This document shows positions 18,871 to 26,603 of a stretch of DNA of 58,794 nucleotides, in pieces. Both the position numbers and the translations under genes were made by a program. Origin of the DNA: an uncultured Lachnospiraceae bacterium (lineage in GTDB: Bacteria > Bacillota > Clostridia > Lachnospirales > Lachnospiraceae); assembly GCA_902793845.1 (NCBI GenBank), contig CADBFE010000002.1:7157-65950 (forward strand), written 5' to 3'. The notes beneath the pieces are model-generated. The model ran no database searches. It worked only from the letters and a program-made list of their open reading frames with translations, and was not told the DNA's origin. Each line of letters starts with the position of its first letter. Position 1 is the stretch's first letter.

Positions 18871-21570
18871 ATGCCAAAAGTAAAGTTTAATAAGAAAAAA
18901 AATAAAGACGGAAAGATTTATCCATGGGCTTATGATGAGAAGAATGTAGAAATCGTTAAGGCCATGGATAATTACGGCTCTTTTATGAGCGCAGGAGCAT
19001 CCTTTGTCGGCAAGGCAGAGTTTATCTTAAATAAAAGAAACGCCGTTGATGCAGAGATTAAAGATCAGGATAATGAGGGACATCTTGATGAAGAAGATGA
19101 AAAAAAGGTTTTTGCATGTGAGAATGAAGGCCGCTTTTATCAGATAAGTCCGGCCGGTAAAGCATCCGGCATGCAGACACCATACATTAAGTATGTTGGC
19201 CCGGGAGTATATAAAAAAGCCTCTGATTTTTTAAAAGACTGCAGAAAGGTTGGCCATGAGATTTCCGCAGTGTACAGAAACAAGTATGCGGGGAAAATAG
19301 ACGCCGGATCAAGATATTTTAATCAGATGGCAAACAGATATGCGGATTTTATTGAACTGCTCGGCGAAATTCATGATCCGGAAAACGGAAGTATGCTTAA
19401 GGCTGAATTTGATGCACTGGCTCTTCATACTCTTAACAATGACTGGATCGCTACACCCAAAATTGACACCAGATACACTTTTGAACAGTGTATAGAGGGG
19501 CTCGACCCTATTTTTGAAGATTACATGACTGTCCTAGAGTCAGGTCTGAGAGGTACAAAAGTTGAGTATCATCGTCAGCATATGGAGCAGAGTGGCTGGG
19601 ACGAAAAAAAGGAAAACATATACTTAAAGGAACTTCGTGATGATTATTCCAAAACGGTAATGGCTTTTGACAGACTCTGGAATGTTGATAACCGGGGGCA
19701 GTATGACAAATTTCTTGATAACACCCTCGATCACATGCTCGGCAAGACAGCCGGCAATAACAGGGATATGAATGCCTCCATTGGTATGATGAGAGGTTAT
19801 GTCCGTGCCATTGATATGGGATATGACAGCAGACATCTCTTTGTGCTCGGTATTGTCGGAATGCAGGATCAGCTTCTGCGAAAGTATGAATCAGCTACCA
19901 GAGACGATCTTGAGAATAAGGAACATACAGAGGCAGAAAAAGCAGGGCTCCGCCAGTACCTGGAATCCATCAGAAAATACAGGGAAGACTTTGATAAATT
20001 CAGAGATGATCTCTGGAATAAGCGTGTCCATTCAAAGCAGGAAATGGAAGATGCCGATAACAAGTTAAATGCGTTTCTGGATTCTCATAATACTGAAGAA
20101 TTCAAAAAGATCCAGTATACCTCAAAAACTTTCTTTGCCCGTCGTCTCGGCTATGCAAGAGAGGAAGCGGCAGATTTTGAAATGCCCGCAAAGGATACGC
20201 CGAGACTCACAAATGATGTATTAAAGAGTGTTGAGCATTTCGCGGATGTCATCGATCAGATCGGCGCACCGGACTTTTTTCCGGGCATCAATGAAAAGAG
20301 GTTTGAACTGCTGCAGAATATTGGCACAAATACTCTGGAAAAGCGTGGCCCCCACAAGGAACTGTATCTTAATGATGATTATGACAGGGAATACAAGGAT
20401 TTTGCAGATGATGCCTATAAAAAGCTCGTTGAATATCAGAAAAACTATGTAGCCGATAAAGATCATCCCGGGGCGGAAACTTTTAAAGCTGCCTGTATTG
20501 AGATGGCCAAGATCAGTGCGGAAGCCATCAGAGCGGGTAAACCTCTGCTTAAAGAAGAAGACGGAAGGGAGATCTCATTCTGGGCACTCGGTTCGCTGCT
20601 TCCCCAGCTTAAAGCCGGTTTCATGAAGCCTGAATTTGCCGACCGGCTGGAGAGCGGACTTGGAGACTTTCCTCTTCATGAGCTTGCAAAAAATGCGATT
20701 GAGCTTCAGCGGATGAATATGGACTATATGTATGGTCAGGATATCATGACGCCGCAGGAAAAGGATGAGCGCTTCTATGCCATGCGTGAGAAAAAAGCAG
20801 CAATGCTTGAACTTACCCGTGACCTTAAGGAAAAGGTTGCCGATCCGAAGGATAATGTAGTTGCTTTATTCGGGAAAAAAGATCTCTTAACAGCAAAAAA
20901 TCAGTTTGCCGGAAGCAGAGGCCTTGCCAAACTTGAAAAAGAGTATATGAAGGAATTTGCCGTAACATATATCCCCGAAGGATTAAAGGAGGGCATACAG
21001 ACCTCCCTTGCTCATTTTAGCGGTCATGCAGGCATTACCTTAAGAAATAAAGAATCTGAGGAACATGCCGATATACGTAGAGGGATGGAGAACCTTTTAG
21101 AGCGCCTCAGTGTTTTGGAAAAGGGTATGACACCCGGACCTGACGGCAGGGACAGACCCTTTACATATGACGAGAAGATGGGCCTTATCTTTGAAGCCCA
21201 GCAGTCAGCCGGTGAAATAGGCATAATGCTTGACGAATATATTGAAAAAGGCGATACAAAGGACAAGCTCCGCCTGCAGGGTGCTACCGAGATAAAGGAC
21301 TTCATTGAAAAACTTCAGGATTCCCTCTTAAAAGAGCAGGAATTTGCAAACAGATGCATGAATAAGACTCTCGAGAGGGAGAATGCAAAGAATAATATCG
21401 TAAATGATAATAACCCGGTCAGAGTAGAGATAAAACTTGACGACCTTCAAAAAGAGGAAAATCCGGAAGGTATAAAGAATAATAATATAAACGAGGCTGT
21501 AAAGCCCGTTAATATGATTCAAAACAAAGAATCAAATAAAGGTTCATTTAAAGGAAATGGCCTTAAATAA
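18871..21570 (+). CDS. large helical protein, candidate T4SS effector B of a paralogous pair
   Basis: 899 residues, paralogue of the preceding 906-residue protein along its length. The best-conserved block is residues ~130-340: the GK.DA.SR motif, YHRQHMEQSGWD, then RAIDMGYDSRHLFVLGIVG. The N-terminus carries GKIYPW at residues 14-19. The tail motif IKLDDLQKEENP (bases ~21430-21466) precedes a lysine/asparagine-rich end (GSFKGNGLK). No export signal, membrane segment or known enzyme motif is seen. AGAGAG precedes ATG 18871. Divergence is moderate (I judge it by eye), so the duplication is old and both copies are intact. Confidence 0.75.
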   Translation: MPKVKFNKKKNKDGKIYPWAYDEKNVEIVKAMDNYGSFMSAGASFVGKAEFILNKRNAVDAEIKDQDNEGHLDEEDEKKVFACENEGRFYQISPAGKASGMQTPYIKYVGPGVYKKASDFLKDCRKVGHEISAVYRNKYAGKIDAGSRYFNQMANRYADFIELLGEIHDPENGSMLKAEFDALALHTLNNDWIATPKIDTRYTFEQCIEGLDPIFEDYMTVLESGLRGTKVEYHRQHMEQSGWDEKKENIYLKELRDDYSKTVMAFDRLWNVDNRGQYDKFLDNTLDHMLGKTAGNNRDMNASIGMMRGYVRAIDMGYDSRHLFVLGIVGMQDQLLRKYESATRDDLENKEHTEAEKAGLRQYLESIRKYREDFDKFRDDLWNKRVHSKQEMEDADNKLNAFLDSHNTEEFKKIQYTSKTFFARRLGYAREEAADFEMPAKDTPRLTNDVLKSVEHFADVIDQIGAPDFFPGINEKRFELLQNIGTNTLEKRGPHKELYLNDDYDREYKDFADDAYKKLVEYQKNYVADKDHPGAETFKAACIEMAKISAEAIRAGKPLLKEEDGREISFWALGSLLPQLKAGFMKPEFADRLESGLGDFPLHELAKNAIELQRMNMDYMYGQDIMTPQEKDERFYAMREKKAAMLELTRDLKEKVADPKDNVVALFGKKDLLTAKNQFAGSRGLAKLEKEYMKEFAVTYIPEGLKEGIQTSLAHFSGHAGITLRNKESEEHADIRRGMENLLERLSVLEKGMTPGPDGRDRPFTYDEKMGLIFEAQQSAGEIGIMLDEYIEKGDTKDKLRLQGATEIKDFIEKLQDSLLKEQEFANRCMNKTLERENAKNNIVNDNNPVRVEIKLDDLQKEENPEGIKNNNINEAVKPVNMIQNKESNKGSFKGNGLK

Positions 21571-21587
21571 AAAAGAGGAGGAAGGAA

Positions 21588-21992
21588 ATGCACGTAGAAA
21601 GAGAATTCACCTGTGAAGTGACCGCAGAAAACTATCTGAAGGTTTCGGAGATGGTGGAAGAATGTATGACGGAGGCCGAGTTTGGCATAGGAGCCATAAA
21701 CAAGCTCTTACTTTCTGTTGACGAGATCTATGCCAACATCAAGGACTACAGCGAGGCCAAAACATGTACCATTAAGTGTATCGCTGACGGGAAAAAAATC
21801 GAACTTGATTTTACCGATGACGGACTGCCGTTTGATCCGACCAGTAAACCCGAACCCGATGTACTCGAGGATCTGATGGAGCGAAATATCGGAGGTCTTG
21901 GTATATTCATAGTCAGAAAGCTCATGGACACTGTTGATTACAGGAGAGAAAATGACAAAAATCTCCTGATAATCCAAAAAGAGTTCAGATAA
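21588..21992 (+). CDS. RsbW/SpoIIAB-like anti-sigma serine kinase (HATPase_c)
   Basis: 134 residues, a GHKL ATPase domain alone, the size of RsbW/SpoIIAB proteins. The N box is SVDEIYANI (Glu46, Asn50), the G1 box DDGLPFDP, and the G2 region GGLGIFIVRKLMD near residues 101-113. In the family, these kinases bind and phosphorylate a STAS antagonist and sequester a partner, often a sigma factor. The start follows a strong GAGGAGG, 17 bp after the effector B gene, so it is the distal gene of the effector operon. The STAS gene follows 126 bp later, and a SpoIIE-type phosphatase lies at 43922. No sigma factor gene is in the window, so the target is unknown. Confidence 0.88.
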   Translation: MHVEREFTCEVTAENYLKVSEMVEECMTEAEFGIGAINKLLLSVDEIYANIKDYSEAKTCTIKCIADGKKIELDFTDDGLPFDPTSKPEPDVLEDLMERNIGGLGIFIVRKLMDTVDYRRENDKNLLIIQKEFR

Positions 21993-22020
21993 TGACAGAA
22001 AATCACCGGCAATGGTATAA

Positions 22021-22041
22021 ATCATAAAAATATGATAGAAT
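22021..22041 (+). promoter_or_regulatory. possible promoter of the STAS gene, with overlapping inverted repeat
   Basis: An extended -10 element (TGA plus TAGAAT, hexamer 22036-22041) lies 77 bp before the STAS start. The -35 position (22013-22018) fits the consensus poorly. The palindromic ATCAT...ATGAT (22021-22036) overlaps the -10 and could be an operator or a weak hairpin. The call rests on these short matches alone. Confidence 0.35.
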
Positions 22042-22118
22042 ATAGTGATTTATATTATGTACGATTTGCCATGATTTATGGAGCAGCACACTAACATAAT
22101 ATTTACGGAGAAAAGATT

Positions 22119-22394
22119 ATGGAAACAATAGTTAAGGGAGTCAAAAGACTCGACAGCAATACTTATGCAGAATTTGACAAGGATATCACCGAGGCGGCAT
22201 CCGGGGACTGTGACAGACTGGTCGTAGACCTTGCCGATACCCAGTATATCTCATCAATATGTCTGCGTGTATTATTAAAGGGATTCAAGCAGATGAGAGC
22301 CAAGGGAGGAGAGTTTGTGCTCCGTTCCGTTCAGCCTACCGTTCTTGAAGTCCTTGAGATTACCGGTTTTGCAGGCGGTTTCGTCATTGAATAA
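22119..22394 (+). CDS. STAS-domain anti-sigma factor antagonist (RsbV/SpoIIAA-like)
   Basis: 91 residues, a single STAS domain. The strand-loop LVVDLADTQYISSICLRVLL holds the conserved serine pair (Ser45/Ser46), one of which is phosphorylated by the cognate kinase in this family. A glycine usually follows the serines; here there is Ile-Cys, a mild deviation. It lies just after the RsbW-like kinase gene but with a 126-bp gap that may carry its own promoter. With the kinase and the SpoIIE-type phosphatase at 43922 it makes a complete partner-switching set around the secretion genes. A GGAG ribosome site precedes ATG 22119. Confidence 0.87.
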   Translation: METIVKGVKRLDSNTYAEFDKDITEAASGDCDRLVVDLADTQYISSICLRVLLKGFKQMRAKGGEFVLRSVQPTVLEVLEITGFAGGFVIE

Positions 22395-22455
22395 AACAGG
22401 TTTTAGGGGGATTTTTGAGAAATTTTTATAATTTTAAAAAAATCTTTAAAAAGTG

Positions 22456-22487
22456 CAACACTTTTGCAACACTGTATGTTGTAAGAT
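22456..22487 (+). promoter_or_regulatory. P2: SARP-type tandem-repeat promoter of the T4SS apparatus operon
   Basis: Two identical CAACACT heptamers (22456-22462 and 22467-22473) are spaced 11 bp. Eight bases then separate the second from the -10 hexamer TAAGAT (22482-22487). The region upstream is very A/T-rich and could act as an UP element. The leader to the pilin ATG at 22565 would be about 70 nt. Twenty-three of 25 bases around the repeats match P1. Confidence 0.72.
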
Positions 22488-22564
22488 AGCACTATCATAA
22501 AACAAAGGCAGAAATGAAAGCCGAAATAAAACAAATAATTTTCTTATAAAGAGGAGGAAAAGTT

Positions 22565-22891
22565 ATGAACACATTAATGCTTTTATCAAACCCTGATGTA
22601 TCAAAGGCAACAGCGCCTATTGTATCACTCATCAAGTCATTTGCAGGTCCCATCATCGGTCTTGTTGCCGCACTTGGAATCATCTACTGCATCCTTCTTG
22701 GTGTAAAGCTTGCAAAGGCAGAGGAGCCTCAGGAGAGAGAGAAGGCTAAGGGAGCTCTTAAGAATGCGATCATCGGATTCCTTTTGATCTTCATCCTTAT
22801 CGTTCTCCTTGTAACACTTGTACCTCAGATGGCTACATGGGTTGGCGGACAGACAGGAATGTCAGTAAACGTAACAGGTTTTGGTCAGTAA
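22565..22891 (+). CDS. VirB2-like T4SS pilin
   Basis: 108 residues with two hydrophobic helices, at about residues 28-48 (GPIIGLVAALGIIYCILLGV) and 70-92. They are joined by a short charged loop (KLAKAEEPQEREKAKGALKN), the typical layout of VirB2/TrbC-like pilins of Gram-positive systems. The glycine-rich C-terminus ends VTGFGQ. The N-terminal ~20 residues may be a cleaved leader. A strong GAGGAGG precedes ATG 22565 and the gene is the first after promoter P2. A hairpin with a T-run follows immediately, which would favour high pilin expression over downstream genes. It could instead be another small two-helix membrane protein, but the gene context argues for a pilin. Confidence 0.75.
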   Translation: MNTLMLLSNPDVSKATAPIVSLIKSFAGPIIGLVAALGIIYCILLGVKLAKAEEPQEREKAKGALKNAIIGFLLIFILIVLLVTLVPQMATWVGGQTGMSVNVTGFGQ

Positions 22892-22910
22892 TTATCAAAT
22901 CCATTGAAAT

Positions 22911-22953
22911 ATATGCCACCTGCCGGGAGAGCCGGCAGGGAAGGCATATTTTT
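22911..22953 (+). terminator. attenuator-like hairpin after the pilin gene
   Basis: A two-part stem: an outer ATATGCC/GGCATAT (22911-22917 with 22943-22949) and an inner CTGCCGG/CCGGCAG (22920-22926 with 22932-22938) closed by a GAGAG loop. TTTTTCGCTTTT follows. It lies 20 bp after the pilin stop and before the remaining apparatus genes, so partial termination or 3'-end protection would raise pilin levels. Confidence 0.7.
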
Positions 22954-22978
22954 CGCTTTTAAAAGGATAAAAGAGTAT

Positions 22979-23467
22979 ATGGGAAAAAAATATTACGATG
23001 ATGACGAACTCTGGGACGAGATCGATACATTCTATGAGGAAAACAAAGATGTACAGCTCAGAGAGTCGATAGACAGCGAAAATACAGCTTCAGATTATTT
23101 TAGTGATGAACCGGAAGAGAAATTTGACAAGGATGCCCTTACATACGGGGAGAACGATCATCCTGAGTATGTCAAAAATCTTACGGTTGATTTAATTGAT
23201 GAAAACGGAAATACCGTGCCCAACGAGATAGTCGGACGTCTTGATATGGAGGGCAGGACATATTTACTCCTCCATCCCATGAACGCCGAGGACAAGGCAC
23301 TTATAAATATTTTTCACGCATTTGATGACAAAAACGGCGAGCTTGCCATCGAGGGTATATCGGACCCGGATGAACTGAAACGAGTCATAGAATTTGCAGA
23401 AAAAGTACTCTATGACGATCCCGAAGCCACGGATGTACCCGGCGGCGGTGTGCAGTGGAGTGACTGA
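22979..23467 (+). CDS. DUF1292-domain protein
   Basis: 162 residues from ATG 22979; an upstream ATG at 22904 is in frame, but that segment is occupied by the post-pilin hairpin. The first ~60 residues are very acidic (DDDELWDEIDTFYEEN). The rest follows the DUF1292 (YrzB-type) pattern: VDLIDENGNTVPNEIVGRLDMEG, then YLLLHP and an acidic end. DUF1292 proteins are small cytoplasmic proteins of unknown role in Firmicutes. Its place inside the T4SS operon suggests an adaptor or chaperone role, which is inference. Its stop overlaps the next ATG by one base, so translation is coupled to the CPBP protease gene. Confidence 0.72.
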   Translation: MGKKYYDDDELWDEIDTFYEENKDVQLRESIDSENTASDYFSDEPEEKFDKDALTYGENDHPEYVKNLTVDLIDENGNTVPNEIVGRLDMEGRTYLLLHPMNAEDKALINIFHAFDDKNGELAIEGISDPDELKRVIEFAEKVLYDDPEATDVPGGGVQWSD

Positions 23468-24522
23468 TGAAAGAAGATGAACTCTTTGACGGAGCGAAAA
23501 AGGTCTACCGTCTGTCGGAAAAACTCGACTCCATGGGCAATGACATTCGTAACAGAAAGCAGAAAAAGCTCGAGGAGAAAGAAAAAAAGAGATTAGAAAA
23601 ACAGGAAATCCTGAAAAATAAAGACACCAATACGAAAAAGCTCCTTATGGAAGCATCCTTTTCGGAGATGAACTGGCAGCAGATAGTATTTGTCGTCATC
23701 AGGCTGATCTTTTATGCGGGGATGCCATTCTTTATATATATGTTTATGCCGGCCATAGTCATAGCGGCAGGCACAGCCATATTTACAGGCTCGATTAAAA
23801 ATCTCTCGGAATCCTATTCGATTTCAGCCCAGAATTTCTACACGTTTGTGGGTATAATATGCGCCCTGATATTTATATTCAGATCGGCCAAAAAGAGAGG
23901 TTCCACGGTAGCCGAGGATATCACCATATCCTTTAAGGATCTTAACTGGAAGTATATCGGGATGATGTTTCTCTTTGGGATTGCATCGTCCATATGTATA
24001 TCGGCGCTTCTTACGCTTATCCCCGATATGTTTATGCAAAGATATGATTCCTTTACCATGGATGTCAGAAATGCTTATGACATACCGATGGCCCTGATAT
24101 CGGTAGCCCTCCTTGACCCAATAGCCGAGGAGATAGTCTTCAGGGGATATATGTTAAACAGGCTCCTGCCTACACTTAAGGAGAGAGCGTCCATCTGGAC
24201 GGTGACGATCATATTTTCACTCTGTCATCTGTCTTTATTCTGGATACTCTACGGCGTGGCCCTTGGATGGGTACTCGCCAAGATATCGGTGAGACATGAC
24301 AACATCATGTACTCCATAGCGATTCACATGGGATTTAATCTCCCGGTGGTACTGAATTATCTCATTTCAAACAATGAGACAGCCAATAATCTTTTATTTG
24401 GAAACAAGCTGCTTATATGCGGTTACGCGATCATATTTGCCGGGGTATCATACGGACTCATAGTCTGGTATGACAAGGCGGAAAATCTCGGACTTAATCT
24501 GTTAAGACCAAAAAATAAATAA
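23467..24522 (+). CDS. CPBP-family intramembrane metalloprotease
   Basis: 351 residues. A basic coiled N-terminus (RNRKQKKLEEKEKKRLEKQ) precedes about eight hydrophobic segments. The CPBP/Abi signature is complete: Glu221-Glu222 and Arg226 in EEIVFRGYM, His254 in SLCHLS and His287 in AIHMGFN. These are the glutamate and histidine ligands of the family's metal-type active site. Family members include CAAX prenyl-protein proteases and bacteriocin-immunity proteins. Here it lies between DUF1292 and VirD4 genes, so a role in processing the pilin or another membrane component is plausible but unproven. It is translationally coupled to the preceding gene. Confidence 0.87.
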   Translation: MKEDELFDGAKKVYRLSEKLDSMGNDIRNRKQKKLEEKEKKRLEKQEILKNKDTNTKKLLMEASFSEMNWQQIVFVVIRLIFYAGMPFFIYMFMPAIVIAAGTAIFTGSIKNLSESYSISAQNFYTFVGIICALIFIFRSAKKRGSTVAEDITISFKDLNWKYIGMMFLFGIASSICISALLTLIPDMFMQRYDSFTMDVRNAYDIPMALISVALLDPIAEEIVFRGYMLNRLLPTLKERASIWTVTIIFSLCHLSLFWILYGVALGWVLAKISVRHDNIMYSIAIHMGFNLPVVLNYLISNNETANNLLFGNKLLICGYAIIFAGVSYGLIVWYDKAENLGLNLLRPKNK

Positions 24523-24539
24523 ACGGAGAGTGGGGACAA

Positions 24540-26600
24540 ATGAGTAAAGAAAACGAAAACAGCTTAGTAAAAAAGATCATCCTCTATGTGGTGGCAGGCA
24601 TTGCATCCATGGTAATCATAGGATACACGCTTATGGCACTGCTTACCGGTATGCCTGAGTATGCTGAAAAAGGTGCAAAGGCATTTTGGAGACCGTGTCT
24701 TTTCTTAAACGGCCAGACGTACCTTTTAGGTCTTGTAGGAGTGGCCGTTATTGTGGTTCTCTACATGGTTTATGCCAGACCATCGGCAGCCAAGGGCAAG
24801 AGGATCATGAATTCCAAGGCGGGAGATGTAGACAACTCGCCCCTTGAAAATTCACACTGGATGAGCCAGAAGGAAGTAAATGACAACTTCCCTCCCTCAA
24901 AGTTTACCCAGCTCGGTGACAACAAAAAAGACGGTATCCCCCTTTACGCCGTATATAACAATAAGAAAAAAGAACTTGATATAAATATTGCTTCCGGAAT
25001 GCATTCAATCATCATCGGTGCTACCGGTTCCGGTAAGACAACCACATTCGTTAACCCCATGGTTCAGATCCTCGGTCATTCGGCAGCAGGTTCGTCAATG
25101 ATCTGTACTGACCCTAAGGGTGAGCTTTTCCAGATGCATTCAAAGATGCTGACAGACCACGGTTACAAGTGTATGGTACTTGACCTCCGTGATCCCTACA
25201 GCTCATTCAGATGGAATCCCCTTGCAGACTTTTATGACAGATATCAGATATTCTTATCTGTCGGTGAAGAGATATATAAGAGAACAGACGACCCTACTGA
25301 AAGCGGTCTTGAACTTGTAGACGATGTCTCAGAGTACGGCGATATCTGGTACGAGTATGAGGGCAAGGCATATGCCATCCGTAAAAAACTCTTAACAGCC
25401 ATCAAGATCCAGAAGCAGAAGATTTACGATGAGATTTACGAGGACTTAAACGACCTTGTATCCGTTATCTGTCCTATCGAGTCCCAGTCAGATCCCGTAT
25501 GGGAGAAGGGTGCGAGATCCATCATCATGGCTGTATGTATTGCCATGCTTGAGGACAGCGAGTTCCCTGAGCTCGAGATGACCAGAGACAAGTACTGCTT
25601 CTACAATGTAAACAAGATCATCGGTAACTCCGAGAATGAATATGAGAACTTAAAGAACTACTTTGCAGGCCGTTCAAAGCTTTCAAAGGCCGTAGGTCTT
25701 TCGAGACAGGTTCTCTCCGCAGCAGAGAATACACTTAACTCTTACATGTCGATTGCCCTTGATAAGCTGTCGATGTTCAACGATGAAGGTCTCTGCTCCC
25801 TTACAAGTAATACAGATATCGACCCGGCTCAGTTTGCTCATGAGCCCACGGCACTCTTCCTTAAGATCCCTGATGAGAAGGATACGAGACATGCCCTTGC
25901 AGCCGTATTCATCCTCTGTATTTACAAGGCTCTCATCAAGGTTGCATCTGCCAGAGAAGACCTCTCTCTTCCGAGAAATGTTTACTTCATCCTCGATGAG
26001 TTTGGTAACATGCCCAAGATTGACAAGTTTGACAAGATGATCACCGTAGGTCGAAGCCGTAAGATCTGGTTTAATATGATCCTTCAGTCATATACCCAGC
26101 TCAACAACGTATACGGTGACAATATCGCAAATATCGTTAAATCAAACTGCGGTTTCAAGATGTTCATCGGATCTAACGATATCAATACATGTGAAGAGTT
26201 CTCGAAACTCTGCGGTAATACTACCGTAAATACAAACAGCGTATCCAGCCAGCTCCAGGATGTACACGGCAACTTTAACGTATCTACACAGATGCAGGTT
26301 CGCCCCCTTATCTATCCTTCAGAGCTCCAGAAACTTAATAACAAGCAGAGCACCGGTAATGCCATCGTAGTTACCTTCGGTAATGACCCGATCAAGACCA
26401 AGTTCACACCCAGCTACCGCTGCCCGCTTTATGAGTTTGCGACCATGGATATGACAGCAGTTACAGAAAACGCATTCTTCGGAGACGAAGTCTTCTATGA
26501 TATTGAAGAACGTAATGCAATCGTACTTGCCGATGAAGAGGCAGACGAGAATGAAGGGGAAGCAGCTGTAGAAGAAGCTGCAGCTGAATCAGAGGAATAA
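24540..26600 (+). CDS. VirD4/TraG-family type IV coupling ATPase
   Basis: 686 residues. Two N-terminal transmembrane helices (residues ~12-34 and ~58-80) anchor a cytoplasmic ATPase: Walker A GATGSGKTT (Gly160-Lys166), the TraG signature CTDPKGELF, and Walker B ILDEFGN (Asp486-Glu487). The acidic tail (EADENEGEAAVEEAAAESEE) is in the place where coupling proteins often bind substrates. The protein recruits substrates to the T4SS channel. No relaxase gene accompanies it, which suggests protein rather than DNA substrates. It lies 18 bp after the CPBP gene and 4 bp before the next, firmly in the operon. Confidence 0.93.
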   Translation: MSKENENSLVKKIILYVVAGIASMVIIGYTLMALLTGMPEYAEKGAKAFWRPCLFLNGQTYLLGLVGVAVIVVLYMVYARPSAAKGKRIMNSKAGDVDNSPLENSHWMSQKEVNDNFPPSKFTQLGDNKKDGIPLYAVYNNKKKELDINIASGMHSIIIGATGSGKTTTFVNPMVQILGHSAAGSSMICTDPKGELFQMHSKMLTDHGYKCMVLDLRDPYSSFRWNPLADFYDRYQIFLSVGEEIYKRTDDPTESGLELVDDVSEYGDIWYEYEGKAYAIRKKLLTAIKIQKQKIYDEIYEDLNDLVSVICPIESQSDPVWEKGARSIIMAVCIAMLEDSEFPELEMTRDKYCFYNVNKIIGNSENEYENLKNYFAGRSKLSKAVGLSRQVLSAAENTLNSYMSIALDKLSMFNDEGLCSLTSNTDIDPAQFAHEPTALFLKIPDEKDTRHALAAVFILCIYKALIKVASAREDLSLPRNVYFILDEFGNMPKIDKFDKMITVGRSRKIWFNMILQSYTQLNNVYGDNIANIVKSNCGFKMFIGSNDINTCEEFSKLCGNTTVNTNSVSSQLQDVHGNFNVSTQMQVRPLIYPSELQKLNNKQSTGNAIVVTFGNDPIKTKFTPSYRCPLYEFATMDMTAVTENAFFGDEVFYDIEERNAIVLADEEADENEGEAAVEEAAAESEE

Positions 26601-26603
26601 AAA

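Noticed and set aside
9677..21570. Type VII (WXG/LXG) secretion substrates
   Set aside because: The large proteins lack a WXG100 or LXG N-terminal domain, no EssC-type ATPase is present, and the nearby machine is clearly VirB/VirD4-like.
22904..22978. Upstream start for the DUF1292 gene at 22904
   Set aside because: The in-frame extension coincides with the perfect hairpin and T-run after the pilin gene, and lacks family similarity; ATG 22979 is preferred.
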